Shown here: positions 21,191 to 32,786 of the stretch, piece by piece | Numbering within the stretch: position 1 is the first letter of the stretch | Layout of the letters: each line of letters opens with the position of its first letter | NCBI GenBank assembly: GCA_032622095.1 | Contig: CP136062.1 | Location: 135,258,960 to 135,322,959, forward strand | Length of the DNA stretch: 64,000 nucleotides | Reading direction: 5' to 3' | Origin: Siphonodentalium dalli | Lineage: Eukaryota; Mollusca; Scaphopoda; Gadilida; Siphonodentaliidae | Program-made: the position numbers and the translations under genes | The notes under the pieces: model-generated | What the model was told of the DNA's origin: nothing | Databases searched by the model: none | Seen by the model: the letters and a program-made list of their open reading frames with translations, nothing else

Positions 21191-22650
21191 GATTTATATG
21201 TTCTACGAAAGTCAGCTATGTTCATGTTTCATTAGTGTGTATACACATCCAACAACTTGAAATTTAGTTCGAGGATGCTGAAAACGTTCTCAACTGAGTT
21301 AGCAGATTTTGTAGACGGTCTTAGTTTCTGACTGAATAAATTAACGCTAAATATAATTTTTATCATCATCAATGTTTGGTGAGTAAGTCGCCATGACTTT
21401 TACCCCTTTCACATAATAACATAAATGTATAGAATAACGTATATGAGTGAATTCAGTTTTAAAGGCATCCATGGCGTTTAGTTGTACAAATACCGCTCGT
21501 TACAACAGTTATTATCGAATAGCTGCCTGAACTGTTGAACCGATTCAGTGGAGACAATGTAATCTGATAAACTTTTCCAGTTTGTAATGACTCTGGGAAA
21601 AGAAATATTTTCGCACATCTTTGACAACGACGTGCATTGGCATATTATGCTTGTGTCCACCTGTTCCTTGGGGCCTCGGTAGCTCCATCTGTTATGGGTA
21701 CATCTTATGCTTGGTGGCTCAATCGGTTAGGGGTACAACTCCAAGCCGTTTCGCCCTCCAGCGCTGGCTATAAGGGTTCAAATTCACATGTTTCCATCGT
21801 GGACTTTGTAACTCGAAATCGTTATCTGGAGATGTTGCCAGTTACTCGCCGATGGCCGGTGGTTTGTCGCACATGGTCGACGAGTTTATCAGCCATTGCA
21901 ATCACTGTTAGATTAGCCGTAAGTGTGCGGATTTCCTCCACCACCAACACTGGCAATGTCGTGATATGGCCTTAGTCCTGAAAGCGACATTAAAACCCCA
22001 ATCATTCAATCAACCACGTGTTACTTTGTGGAGTGTCTTCAAAAACAAAAACACACATCTGTCTATGTTGTATAATCCGCGTGTTAGCTTGTATACTTCT
22101 ATCATATCTCTCCAATTTCGCCTGCATCTGAGAGACATGAGGCCACATTTCACAAGCGATTATGATATATATTTCTAACTTAACATCGTCATGGTATCTT
22201 TTCGTGGAAACTCCCGTGTTCGACTTCTGTGTCGTTTCGTTTAACATCGCATCAGAATACATAGTTCCGATTAAAGTGATAGTGATGTTGTTGGTCTATT
22301 TATGATTCGCGGGTACTGTTTCCGGTCGCGGGTTTCGTCACTGTTTAATTATCATCGATCAATGTTACAAGACTACACCAAGGTTATTCAGACAATTATA
22401 ACAGAATATGAAAGCAGCGAGATGCATAGAAAACAGCGACGTGTTACCGGGATGGTGGAATTCGCCTATAACTGTTTTCACATCAACATATTCATATTAC
22501 TACTTCTTATGACATTTGAATTGGCTTACTACACAGTTTTGCTCGAAGATCCCTTGAATCTGACATACTGATCCTCGGACGTGGTGACCTCGATAATTGT
22601 CCTCATTTTTTCGTTGGACCCACCACAATTACGGATACGATAAGTTTCTC
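21190..22650 (+). pseudogene. Gustatory-receptor-like pseudogene, tandem paralogue
   Basis: Two blocks align with the exon at 14822-15784. Block 1 (about 21190-21365) includes CCAACAACTTGAAATTTAG and AATAAATTAACGCTAAA, with CGA to TGA at 21329-21331 and an 18-bp deletion in the loop before TM3. Block 2 (about 22165-22640) includes GAAACTCCCGTGTTCGACTT and CTTGAATTG-like TM5 sequence, with TGG to TGA at 22303-22305. Small deletions follow, and a donor changed from GTAAGT to ATAAGT at 22640. About 800 bp, including a SINE, separate the blocks. Order and orientation match the functional copy, which indicates local tandem gene duplication followed by decay. Confidence 0.85.
21671..22013 (+). mobile_element. 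tRNA-derived SINE
   Basis: It begins GGGCCTCGGTAGCTC. A box-A-like TGGCTCAATCGGTTAGGGG lies at about 21713, and a box-B-like GGTTCAAATTC follows about 45 bp downstream, the layout of a tRNA-type Pol III promoter. The body contains CCGGTGGTTTG and TTTCCTCCACCACCAACACT, a layout familiar from molluscan tRNA-SINEs, then GATATGGCCTTAGTCCTGAA and the tail TTAAAACCCCAATCATTCAAT. The head looks partly duplicated, because an extra tRNA-like 5' part precedes the main one. It sits inside the receptor pseudogene. Target duplications were not resolved. Confidence 0.7.
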
Positions 22651-24840
22651 AAATAAAATGCCGCCCATGTATGGAATGAAATTTACATAGTAAAATGTCA
22701 ACGTGGAATAGACCAACATTTAAATACATGACAACAATATGAAAAAAATATGTGTATTAATGGCGTATCCAAACCATTACATGCTCTACATATCATGCTG
22801 GTATATGGATTGGTTGTATCAAGCACGTTTTAGCCAATATGACCAAATAAGAGGCGTTTAAGGTCGCTTTTCATTTTGTTCATATCATGAGTTCTGTTCA
22901 TAAAGGGCAAGGCTACATATCCAGCAAAAAATGAAAGGTGAACATACAAATGATTCTGTTCCAAAGACTCTGATTATTGTGGGTGGGGCAGACATCAGCA
23001 GTCTACGTATGGCAATTATCACCAAGGGGCATAATGCGTTAATTCTGTCATAACTATTGATGTCGAATAGCTCCGATGGATTCAGGCACAGCGCGGAAAA
23101 GAGTAACACTATCCTCCATCTATTCGGCGTGTCGATGCATACAAAAAAAAACAAGAAAGTTTGAGCTGATGGACAAATTGAATTATACTGGCCTATGCAT
23201 ATCGTATCACCGAATGCTGAATATTTCAACTGGAATGACAGAGTGCGAATATTACCATTCTGAAGGGGTTGTTGGTTTGGTTTAAACATATTTATTGTAA
23301 CACAAGTTACAATGGATTGATGCACAATTTATAATAACTTGAGGTGGCCCCTCTCCCTTCCGACAATATTTACACACATGTTTGAACAATATGAATAACA
23401 TATATAATGTACATGTTATATTATGATGGTGATGTCTGGTGACTAGTTGTGAGGGGTTGTATGTCCACATCGACTGCAAAAGGGTGTATTCACGTGTGGT
23501 GCTATCGACAACACAGACCACAATCCAAGTTCTACCTCAGCAAAAGATTCTTTCAATGGCACAGCTATTACAATAACACAATGTCCCATATGTAATACTG
23601 TCAGAGAAATGGTAAGCAGGCAACCTCATCAGCAACGATAATACATTGATGACACTATATCCCCGGCGTACACATCTGTTCCTCATGTTGCAAATGTTTT
23701 ATCAGAGGTGTCAACAGATACGAGTATGAACTATTGTGCAAGCAACTTCTTAATAAACCAAGACATGAAGATGGATGGACGGTGCGAAGGGCTGTGGAGA
23801 GCGCTGAACAAAAATGGAGGACTATGTCTTTTACCACATATTGGTGTTCCAGCCAAAGTGTCGTTACTCCGAGAACACATTAATGTTTTCCATGAAGTTG
23901 GAAAATCTTATCATTGAAGGCAGTGGTTAATTGTACGATCCGACAACCAAGTAATATTGAATGATGAAGCATCCAAAATCCTCCACAAATGTTATCAGAT
24001 GGATAATGATAGTCTGAGTACGTTTGCCAATGATCGCCTAAGACACCACACAAACATGAGGATAACAGACACCATTACATCAAAGGACACAATAATTCTC
24101 CATTCGGTCAACATCAAATGAAAACATCAGACAAGAAGGAACAAATCTCACTGCAACTAACTATCAACTATTTGCAAGACCAGATATAGCATGCCAAGCA
24201 CGACAATGAGACCTATATAATTGTTTTGCTCATAAGAACCACAGATATCCACAATCACTATCTCATATGGGGAATTACGTCATGGAACTAAATACTAAGA
24301 GAATTGTTGAATATGTTGAAACGGTCTTGCAATTGTACGGATTTATGCGAAACGCGACTGGCTGCGTAGTGAATAATAGTTAACTTGGGAATATTCAGAT
24401 AATAAGTTCAAAGATCGGCATGGAGTACATAAACTTTATGCTTTAACGGACACAATACAATTGGAGTTATTTCAAATTATATGTCTCCTAAGATTACCAA
24501 CAGAGCCGCAGCATACAATGTGCTATCAACAGTGGTCGAAGCTCTCCGAAGGTCTATGGTTTGAAGTCATACCCGGTAAACAAAATATATGAAAGATACC
24601 TGTACTGCAAATATTCTCGATTCGATTTTATGACGAGATAGGTAACCAGATTCGAGATTTACACCAACTTATCCAGATGAATCGCACGATTGAGAATAGG
24701 AACTATTTGGGTACCACTCTCTAAACAGCGCACGATAAATACCCGCTTAAACCCCTCTGCAATTGCTGCTGAATTAGAAAATGTTACTAATTCCAACAGA
24801 AAGGGAAATACGATAGAGTGGCATTAAACGGACATTGACT
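22651..24840. other. No gene recognised
   Basis: Frames of 60-146 codons on both strands (for example 22885-23325 minus and 23708-23917 plus) lack recognisable domains and overlap on opposite strands. The segment 23520-24700 has a more balanced composition than its surroundings and could be an old transposon ORF (stretches such as ITNRAAAYNVLSTVVEALR), but it is full of stops and I cannot name it. Confidence 0.3.
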
Positions 24841-24859
24841 CATTCGAGCTTTAAAATTG

Positions 24860-26950
24860 TGTCTATGTAATTTGAAAGGATGTATAAACAAATACAAGAA
24901 ATATTGATAAACCGGCTTCATATGGTATGAAAATACTTTCCCTGGTCACAGCAATTTCCAGCGGTTTAAAAATTTTCGCACAGACGTGAAACAGTCGCTC
25001 TTTATTTCTAACTATCAGGAAAAGATTAACACCGAACACTCTTTTCTGTTCCATTTCGTGCAATTGGCATTTTTTTGTTTGGGACCCAAACCTCGTACTC
25101 TTAAGTTTTATTTTTGTATTAGTTCATTGCGTCTTTCTTTGACACATATGCTCACATATAGGTAGTTCAAGTATTTATCGACCTATTCCGATACCGAGAA
25201 AAATTCAAAAGCGAATATTAATATTATTAGGTGTAATTTGTAGAGCAAACCGCCAAGTGGTTTTAATACACGTATGCGGTTGTCGAGAGTTGGCGAACAA
25301 CATCCGAATCCAGTCGATGTTATATTTGACATGAAATCGAAATAGGAACACTGAAATAAAGAAACGTATGAACCCTACTTTCACAGAGTATATTGAGCTT
25401 GGTCAAATCCAATCCATTTTTTTGTGTAGAAACACAATCGCTGTTTCTCATACATACACAACATACTCGCAGTAACGTCCAGCTGTTTTACGTTGGAGTA
25501 AAATATGCCAGTTTAAGCCAAATAACACGACGTTGAGTTGTGGGTCGGGAAAATGTCTCAAATATCAAACATTTAACAGAATATTAGCACTCATATTTGA
25601 GTACAGTTCTGGTTCAAACACAGACTCCACAGCTATGCAGTAGTGAGTATGTGGTAATTGAGGGGTTCTATTACCGCCAACATAATTACGTCAGTCTCAC
25701 ACAATCACAACATCAGGAAACCAATGTATCCTATTGTTGGAATGCCTTTACAATGGTAGATTCGTCACATTGTTAAACATAATAGCGCCTAAACCTTCTC
25801 TGTCATACTGCCATACTGCATGAATTCAATGCAGAAATTATTTTCAGCCACAGATAGCTAACTCTTGCCGGTGGCAATAAATACCCCCTCCAATTACCCC
25901 AGACTCACTACTGCATAGCTGTGGAGTCTGTGTTTTAGCCATAACATATTTGAGAATTGTTGCACATTGCCCAAAATGTGTGGTAAACATCGATAGCTAG
26001 GCCATGTCATCAACATTGATGAACCCAACCAAATATTTCTGGTAAAAAATGCTGTAATTCGATGTTCTCTTGTGTTGTCCATTGTGGTTTTTCATTTCTA
26101 CATAGATAAGGATTTGATGAAAGTTTAAAAGGGCATGGCTCATCCAACCTTCCAATTTTGGTCTACGTAATTGTGCCCTGAAGTTTACGTTGACATATTA
26201 AGCCTTTTTTCCGGTTGTTTTCAATTGTTCACACCGGATGAAAATAAATGCTCTTTATTTCTACCATATCAGGAATACTCTTGACACAAAACGCTCTTTT
26301 CTGTGCTATGACGTATGCGTGGCTATTGCTTGTTTGGAAATACCATGTTGAAAGTTGTATTTTTGTATGACTTCAATGTTTCTGTCTGGCAATATTCCCG
26401 TATAAAGGCAGTTGAAGTAATTATCGACCTATTCCGATACCGGGAAAAATTCAAAAGCAAATATTATCAGGTGTATTTTGGACCGCAAACATCCAAGTGG
26501 CTTTAATACATGTATGCAGTCTCGATTATGGGGTTTTGTTGAGAGTTAGCGAGCAACATCGGAATCTAGTCGAGGTTGGATTTGACATCGAAATACGAAC
26601 ACTGAAATAAAGAAATGTAGGAACTCTACTATTAGAGAGTAAATTAAAGTTGAGTCGGTATATAAAATATCAAACATTAACAGAATATTAGTACTCATAT
26701 TTGAGTATTTTTGCACATTACCCAAAATGTGTAGTACACATCAATATATGTAGGCCATGTCATCAACATTGATATGAATACCCTATTTCTAGTTTTTAAA
26801 AATGCTGTAATTCGATGTTCTCTTGTGTTGTCCATTGTGGTCTTCCATTCCTACATATAAGGATTGGATGCAAGTTTAAACTGACATCCCTCATTCGACC
26901 TTCCAAATTTTAGCTACGTAATTTGGACTGTTGTTTAAGATAGGTTGATA
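24860..26950. repeat. Tandem segmental duplication, two diverged units
   Basis: Unit 1 (about 24900-26180) and unit 2 (about 26180-26950) share ordered words: GCTCTTTATTTCTA, TATCGACCTATTCCGATACC, CACTGAAATAAAGAAA, CTCATATTTGAGTA, GGCCATGTCATCAACATTGA, AATGCTGTAATTCGATGTTC and TTGTGTTGTCCATTGTGG. Divergence is visibly higher than in the 1.6-kb duplication, so this one is older. Unit 1 carries an extra 343-bp insertion (25602-25944). Both units start with an AAAGAGC-related word (minus sense), linking them to the MITE-like repeats. Confidence 0.8.
25602..25944. mobile_element. Inverted-repeat DNA element with 10-bp target duplication
   Basis: CATATTTGAG flanks it at 25592-25601 and 25945-25954, while the paralogous empty site at 26696-26705 has the word once. 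Subterminal inverted repeats of about 60 bp (25616-25680 and 25871-25935) contain AACACAGACTCCACAGC and GCAGTAGTGAGT. It has no coding capacity. A duplication of about 10 bp is in the range used by Mutator-like elements, but the termini are not diagnostic. Confidence 0.75.
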
Positions 26951-27035
26951 ACACACGAACTATTTGTTTTCCAGTACTATACAGATAAGGATTCGATCAA
27001 ACTTAAATCTTTAATTGAATAAAATGACAAAACTC

Positions 27036-27217
27036 TTTTGTTGTTAATTTTCGGCCTCACAGCCTTCTTCAGCCAGACATATTATATGGACAGGTTGCAT
27101 TTTGAAGAGTTCATTATTTCGTCAACAAAATATGTAACCTGTCCATATGATAGCTATAGCTACCATATATGGTTGAAGAAGGTCGTGATGCCGAAAATTA
27201 CCAACAAAATAGTGTTT
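27036..27217. repeat. Foldback element, about 180 bp
   Basis: The left arm contains TTGTTGTTAATTTTCGGC, GCCTTCTTCAGCCA and ATATGGACAGGTT. The right arm contains AACCTGTCCATAT, TGGTTGAAGAAGGTC and GCCGAAAATTACCAACAA in inverse order. The arms pair over most of their length with small bulges. No coding function is seen. Confidence 0.75.
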
Positions 27218-27219
27218 AT

Positions 27220-27885
27220 TCAATAACATAATGTCCCTCTGGACAGTTGTCAACATAACGTCGATGGGCTTGGCTTCTAAAAGGTCATATACCTGGGGGG
27301 ATCAAATTGTTCAGAAGACAAAAAATATATTTATCTCTGAAATTATAATTGAAATCTGCCAATAACTTTACGCAATAACACTTTATATCACAGTTGGTAT
27401 AATAAATACACTTTCATATTCAATTATCTTCTAGATGATGAGAAAACAATGTTATGACTTTCGGAAGGAAGAAATTGAAATCTAGTAAGATTGTACTGAG
27501 GAACGACATTTTAGTTTTGACGATTTTCCCGGATTCGTTGGTCTCTCACTCGTGATAAGGAGGTTATGCCCGCTAGCTAGTCTTCTTCAAAATCAGCTAA
27601 TCAGAATTATCCTACCAGAAACGGTTTCGAAATAAAATATACGACATTTTAGAATTAATAATACGACATTTTAGAACACGAATTTCCATTTTGTTTTTAA
27701 AACGACGAAATTGGCAATTACATAGCAGATACGGCATTTTAGAACACGAATTTCTATGAAAAAACTTTTGAAAGGCATTTAAACTTGAAATATTGACAAT
27801 GTTATCTGATGAACGTGTGTAATCGAACCCGTAGATTCCGAAAATGCAATAACAAGTTTCACGCCAAAATGGCAGGTACGACGTT
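27220..27885. other. No gene; short direct repeats
   Basis: ACGACATTTTAGAA-type words recur at about 27643, 27661 and 27729 (two followed by CACGAATTTC). Otherwise nothing is recognised. Confidence 0.4.
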
Positions 27886-28145
27886 CCACCGATAGATAGA
27901 TAATAGATAATTTATTGGCAAAAGTGCATTAAATATACAAGAATACAGGAAATACAAAAATAATCATAAATAGGATTGAATCGTCAAGTGCATAAGATCA
28001 GTTACTTGCCCAGTTGAGGGTCAGCAAGATATGGATATATGACGATCCACATCATGCTGACTCCCAAATGGGGTGCACTCAGCCTGGGGTTGGCATAACC
28101 TCGTGCGTGGCTGTCTTCCTGCCAACCCCATCATAATTTGTATTG
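27886..28145 (-). mobile_element. Possible 3' end of a retroelement, minus strand
   Basis: On the minus strand the segment ends TTTTGCCAATAAATTATCTA followed by TTATCTATCTATC, that is an AATAAA signal and a short tandem tail, the usual 3' signature of LINEs and SINEs here. The body (about 28010-28140) has CAACCCCAGGCTGAGTGCAC and no ORF. The family is not identified. Confidence 0.4.
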
Positions 28146-28149
28146 TGTC

Positions 28150-29415
28150 AACTCCGGTTATGTCAACGATTAAATGTAATAGTTAGTATATATCAGACAT
28201 ATGTATATGCATATGCTCTTCTTTGACGGACCCGAGGGAGTGCATGTGGCATGTGGTCTAGCGGGTTTCTTAAATACAGACATTTATGTACATGTAAACC
28301 AAGGTTGCCCTCATTTTCAAACAAACCCGCCAGGCCAGTTGGATGACGATAAGTATTTTAATCTTTAAGCATAAGAGTAGAATTTCTACACTTTCTTTTT
28401 TCAGTGAATATTGATTCGAGACAAAATCTCCGATTCGTAGTACACTATGTATTACCATCGTTTTAGGCACACGAACTGACACCGGATATAGCAGACCTCG
28501 TGGTTGATATCGACGTTGACTCGAGACACTACCGTGAGGTACGTATACGTGTCGTCAGACGAGATTTGGTTGAGTTGTTGACAAGGCCATGGCAGTTCTA
28601 GAAATATCCGGTTATTAACCAAAGCAACTGGTGAGGACTACATGCGATTCTACACAGATGAAATGAACGAGTCAAATATAGTTATGGATATACTGCTTTT
28701 AAAGATATAGTCCGGTTATTTTCAAGTGACAAAAAGATTGCTAAATTTCATAGAGTTACTTTCACATATAATATGCAACATATCCTCGTGAAAATAGGTT
28801 CACATTGGACCTAAATATTCACTTATCTTCATATTGGACTTATTTGATTTTGAAATAAGCTCATATTCGACTTGTATCTGTTATTTCCTTCGATGGTGCG
28901 GCCACAGTGAAAACACATTATAAAGAGCATACATCTGGTAATTAAGTTGTGGGTTTTTTATTCGTGTTATTCTCCAGTCTGTTCGAGTGAAAATACGCAC
29001 ACCATGGGCTTATTTATACATAAGCAAAATACGGGCTTATTTCATGTTGAAATTGTCCCATATAGTGTTGCTTTAATAACCGGCGTTTAGGCATATATAG
29101 AGCCTATTTGAGTTATCAATAATGCCAATATGAACTGATTTCGCGGAAAATCATAAAATAAGCCCGTATTCTGTATTTTCACAACAGGCTGATAATATGG
29201 GTAGTACAAACCAAAAAGTTTAATTTCTTTGTGAGTTCGGCATTTGAGTCAAGCACGTACTATAAATGCTAACGATGATGGCATGGTTCTAGAAATAACA
29301 AGCAGAAAAGTTAAGTAGGTTGGTCCATGCTGCATATATGAGCTCCTACTCTCTCAATTGAATTGCCGATGGTTCACAGCACTGAAAGTCATTTGTTCCT
29401 TTAATTCATATTATA
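28150..29415. other. No gene recognised
   Basis: AT-rich. Variants of GGCTTATTT and AAATAAGC recur between 28800 and 29180. A 70-codon minus frame at 28270-28482 has no recognisable motif. Confidence 0.3.
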
Positions 29416-29419
29416 GTTC

Positions 29420-29835
29420 CATGACCGAGAAATCGTGTGGAGCGTACTTAACTGGACCGGCTTTTCTGACAAACGATGAAGTAACTCATATAAGTACAAG
29501 AAGGGTCAGATTATCTATATACAAATATGTTTGTGTGGGCTGGACAACATCGACCCTGTCAGCCAAAGCAATCCATAGTCTTCCTGGTCATACCACCGCC
29601 TGAATAATTCCACAAATATCGAACTTTCGACAGCATTTCGGCAACATTATTTTCATTGTCGTGTGGTAAGACAGCTGGATACAAGTTCCGTGACAGCCAT
29701 AAATGTTGTGGAACGTACTTAATAGGACTGGCTTTTCTGTCAAGCGATACAGTAACACACATAAGTGCACGAAGGGGTCAGATTCTCTATACACAAATAT
29801 ATTTGTGGATGGGCTCAACTACAGTTGTCATGGAA
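29420..29835. repeat. Diverged direct repeat, period about 268 bp
   Basis: Segments at about 29430-29560 and 29698-29830 share CGTACTTAA, GGCTTTTCTG, AAGGGTCAGATT and ACACAAATAT in order. Open frames on both strands cover them, but the two copies do not conserve any one protein convincingly. Confidence 0.65.
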
Positions 29836-30025
29836 TCATGCCTGAAGCACAATTATATCGAGCTTTCGGCAACATTACGACTGAGTTTTCCCTTTTCCTT
29901 CTCCTCCCCTTTGTTGTTTCCACTTCTTGTCCCTATGTTCTTTTGTGCCTGTTTTATTTTTGTTCTACAACCGTCGCACTTCCAACCAATGACCTCATTC
30001 GTTACGAATGATTCATCACCTTTAA

Positions 30026-30519
30026 AGGCACGTGCGGCCTTAAGTGTCGAAAATATTCATATTTGTTCCAAACACCGTAAACAGAAAAACATTAAAACGC
30101 ATACAGTTTCGTTCATATATACCATGACCATCGCGTAAACAGCATGTTATCATGAAGATTTACTATATTTTACCTAAGCAAGAGCCTGATTGTGTTACAG
30201 AAGACAGCACAATGCTACTGGCTAATCACACACAAATGGCATAAACGCTCTTTATTAGTTCCATATCAGGTATTCACTAACAAAGAACGCTCTTTATGTT
30301 TACCATCATAATATAAACAAACACCAGAAAAGTAACTTTTTATGCTTTTGTTTACATAACAATGGTCAAACATAAGACCATAACATACTGTTTATGCGAT
30401 ATTTCTTATTTGTATACGTACAAAGTCTGTCTACATTTTGATGTTCTTTCTGTTTGTGGCGGTTTTTGACGGGTGGATATATTTTCACAGGATACCCACC
30501 GCCAAGGCCAACCGTGTCT
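30026..30519 (+). mobile_element. TTAA-flanked MITE, subfamily 1, copy 4 (494 bp)
   Basis: TTAA at 30022-30025 and 30520-30523. It begins AGGCACGTGCGGCC and ends with the complement of AGACACGGTTGGCC. AACGCTCTTT occurs twice, near 30245 and 30288. It is very close in sequence to the copies at 9650 and 18798, which suggests recent amplification. Confidence 0.9.
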
Positions 30520-30523
30520 TTAA

Positions 30524-30937
30524 CATCAACGCACTTCCAGTGAAACTAGGTCTGTTATGTTTTCGAATAGACCCAATGTCATGCCATCAAGCATTTCGTC
30601 CTCATAGTCAAATTGATCACTTCCTGATATGTCAAAAACGTCAAACCATGCTTGCATGACCACCTCATTCGCGTTAATTGGTTGTTTAGCGAAACATCTG
30701 AGTTGATGGTACTTAGGTTACGGTCAGATGATTCAGTCGTCAGACATCTACTGGTTATATTGTACGGTTTCAAAAAGCTGAATGTTTCGGCTGTTACGGT
30801 TGTCATTCCATGTGCATTTTTTCTTTCAAAGGCTCTGGCTGGTCGCCATAGTCCTCTCCAGCTTCGGTAGTGCACAATTTTCTCAGGAGATATTGCTTCA
30901 TGTAGTCAAATGAAGATTTGAGTATGGAATCCTCGTT
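30524..30937. other. No feature recognised between two MITEs
   Basis: A 98-codon minus-strand frame (30579-30875) overlaps a plus-strand frame over the same bases. Neither has a recognisable domain. Confidence 0.3.
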
Positions 30938-31825
30938 TTAAAGATACGGGCGCCGTTGGCGGTGGGTAGGCTGTTAAAATATTCACCTCGTCAAAAACCG
31001 CCATAAACAGAAAGAATAGTAAAATATAGACAGGCTTTGTTCGTATACCAATCAGAAATATGGCATAAACAGTATGTTATTGTCAATTTTTTTCCCTTTG
31101 TTATGTAAACAAAGCAAAAAACGTTACGTTTCCTGGCTTTTGTTTAGATCCGGACATGGTAAACAAAGAGCGTTATTTGTTACTGTTTTCCTGATATGGA
31201 AATAATAAAGAGCGTTTGTTTCATATGTGTATATTTACATACACCTGATATCTCTTCCGATTTCCCCATAGCGTCACGGTAGACACGCCCACTTATTCAA
31301 TGCGTTCATAAACCTATGAACGTAACGTGACGTCACTTTCAATGTCGTTCATAGGTTTATGAACAAATTGGTCCCGGAAATCACCGGGGATTGTCGGACA
31401 TTACCGACTGATTGAGTATCTAGTCAGCCAATACGCCAAGGATTTGATAGCAAACAATATGTAATCGATGTTCACGATTGTATGGCTAGTGACATCTAAT
31501 CGCGAGCACGGGTGGCACGAGATGTTCGATTGACTATCAGAATGTTGGTTATCATATAATCCCATATCCCATAATATGTCAAATATAGCGAATTATCGAA
31601 ATATGAAATACAACGAAAAAGCGAAATATGAAAATACAGCGAAATAGCGAAATAGCACGAAAATCGAAATAGGAAAATACAGCGAAATGTAGAGCGAAAT
31701 ATATAAATAGGAAATTATTTTTATAAACGAAATAACGGAGATATTTGAAAAAGTGTTTTTGACGAAATAACGGACATATTAGGAGAAGTGTTTTAAAGAG
31801 CGTAAGTATATAAATATAAATAATA

Positions 31826-31963
31826 AACGGCGGATTCAACGTGGTCATGGGTTTTGACCGCGTTAAAAAATCAGCAAACTCCGCATGAACCCCTTCGGGG
31901 TTCATGCAGTTTGCTGAATTTTTCTCGCAGTCAAAATCCCATGACCACATTGAAACCGCCGTT
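31826..31963. repeat. 138-nt hairpin, copy 1
   Basis: From AACGGCGG to CCGCCGTT the two halves are almost perfect reverse complements around CCCC-TTCG-GGGG (31890-31900). Arms include ACGTGGTCATGGGTTTTGAC and CAAAATCCCATGACCACATT. A transcript would fold into a stem of about 65 bp capped by a UUCG tetraloop. Confidence 0.9.
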
Positions 31964-32287
31964 CATTTCTTATATATTTACATACACCTAATATCTCTTC
32001 CGATTTCCCCATAGCGTTACGGTAGACACGCCCCTTATCCAATACGTTCATAAAGCTATGAATGCAACGTGACGTCACTTCCAATGTCGTTCATAGGTTT
32101 ATGAACACATTGGTCCCGGATATTGTCGGAGATTGCCGACTGCTTGAGTATCTATATATAGTACGTCCGGATTTGGCAAGAAATTTATTTTGGTCTATAA
32201 TCAGTGTTGTTGTCCGTTGTTACTGAGCGTTGATGTTAAAAATTCCCGATATTCAATAGCGTTTTACCATTTTCCTTACCGCTACAA

Positions 32288-32306
32288 ATACCCCCCCCCC
32301 CCCCCG
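32288..32306. repeat. Poly-C tract
   Basis: Run of C in the second unit of the doubled element, flanked by ATA and GAACC. Other mononucleotide tracts occur at 45427-45439 (C), 55397-55407 (G) and 57126-57141 (C). Confidence 0.9.
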
Positions 32307-32648
32307 AACCTCACAAATATATCATCATGGTAGAACGGCGTGTTGTCGATTTCTTATCCACAGCCGAAACTTAATTGTTAGTTTCAGATATCATTCTTGA
32401 AATCAACAGGTCTACATTAGTTACTAGCTAAACAAGACAGTTTGTCATATGTGTATACGTAACTGTGAAATTGCGTTTTTTTTCCGTTCTCAATGAACGG
32501 ATTCTCAAAATGTTTGGTTTTCCAAAAAAACAGGATTCAAACTTTCTTAACTGGACTCCATGCGTTCATTTAAATAGATGAATAAATAGTGGGGAAAGAC
32601 AGACAATCCTAGTTCATAATGAATTTAAGTATATAAATATAAATAATA

Positions 32649-32786
32649 AACGGCGGATTCAACGTGGTCATGGGTTTTGACCGCGATTAAAAATCAGCAA
32701 ACTCCACATGAACCCCTTCGGGGTTCATGCAGTTTGCTGATTTTTTCTCGCGGTCAAAATCCCATGACCACATTGAAACCGCCGTT
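32649..32786. repeat. 138-nt hairpin, copy 2
   Basis: Same length and structure as 31826-31963, with a few substitutions (for example ACTCCACATG versus ACTCCGCATG) that leave the stem nearly complete. The flanks AAGTATATAAATATAAATAA on the left and ATTTCTTAT on the right are shared with copy 1. Confidence 0.9.

Noticed and set aside
21671-21800. A functional tRNA gene
   Set aside because: Box A and box B words exist, but the cloverleaf is broken, the head is partly duplicated, and a SINE body and tail follow.
22885-23325. 146-codon minus-strand frame with hydrophobic stretches
   Set aside because: No domain is recognised and a plus-strand frame overlaps it; likely chance.
29656-30138. 160-codon plus-strand frame
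   Set aside because: It runs through a direct repeat and into a MITE end, and the repeat partner does not conserve the protein.
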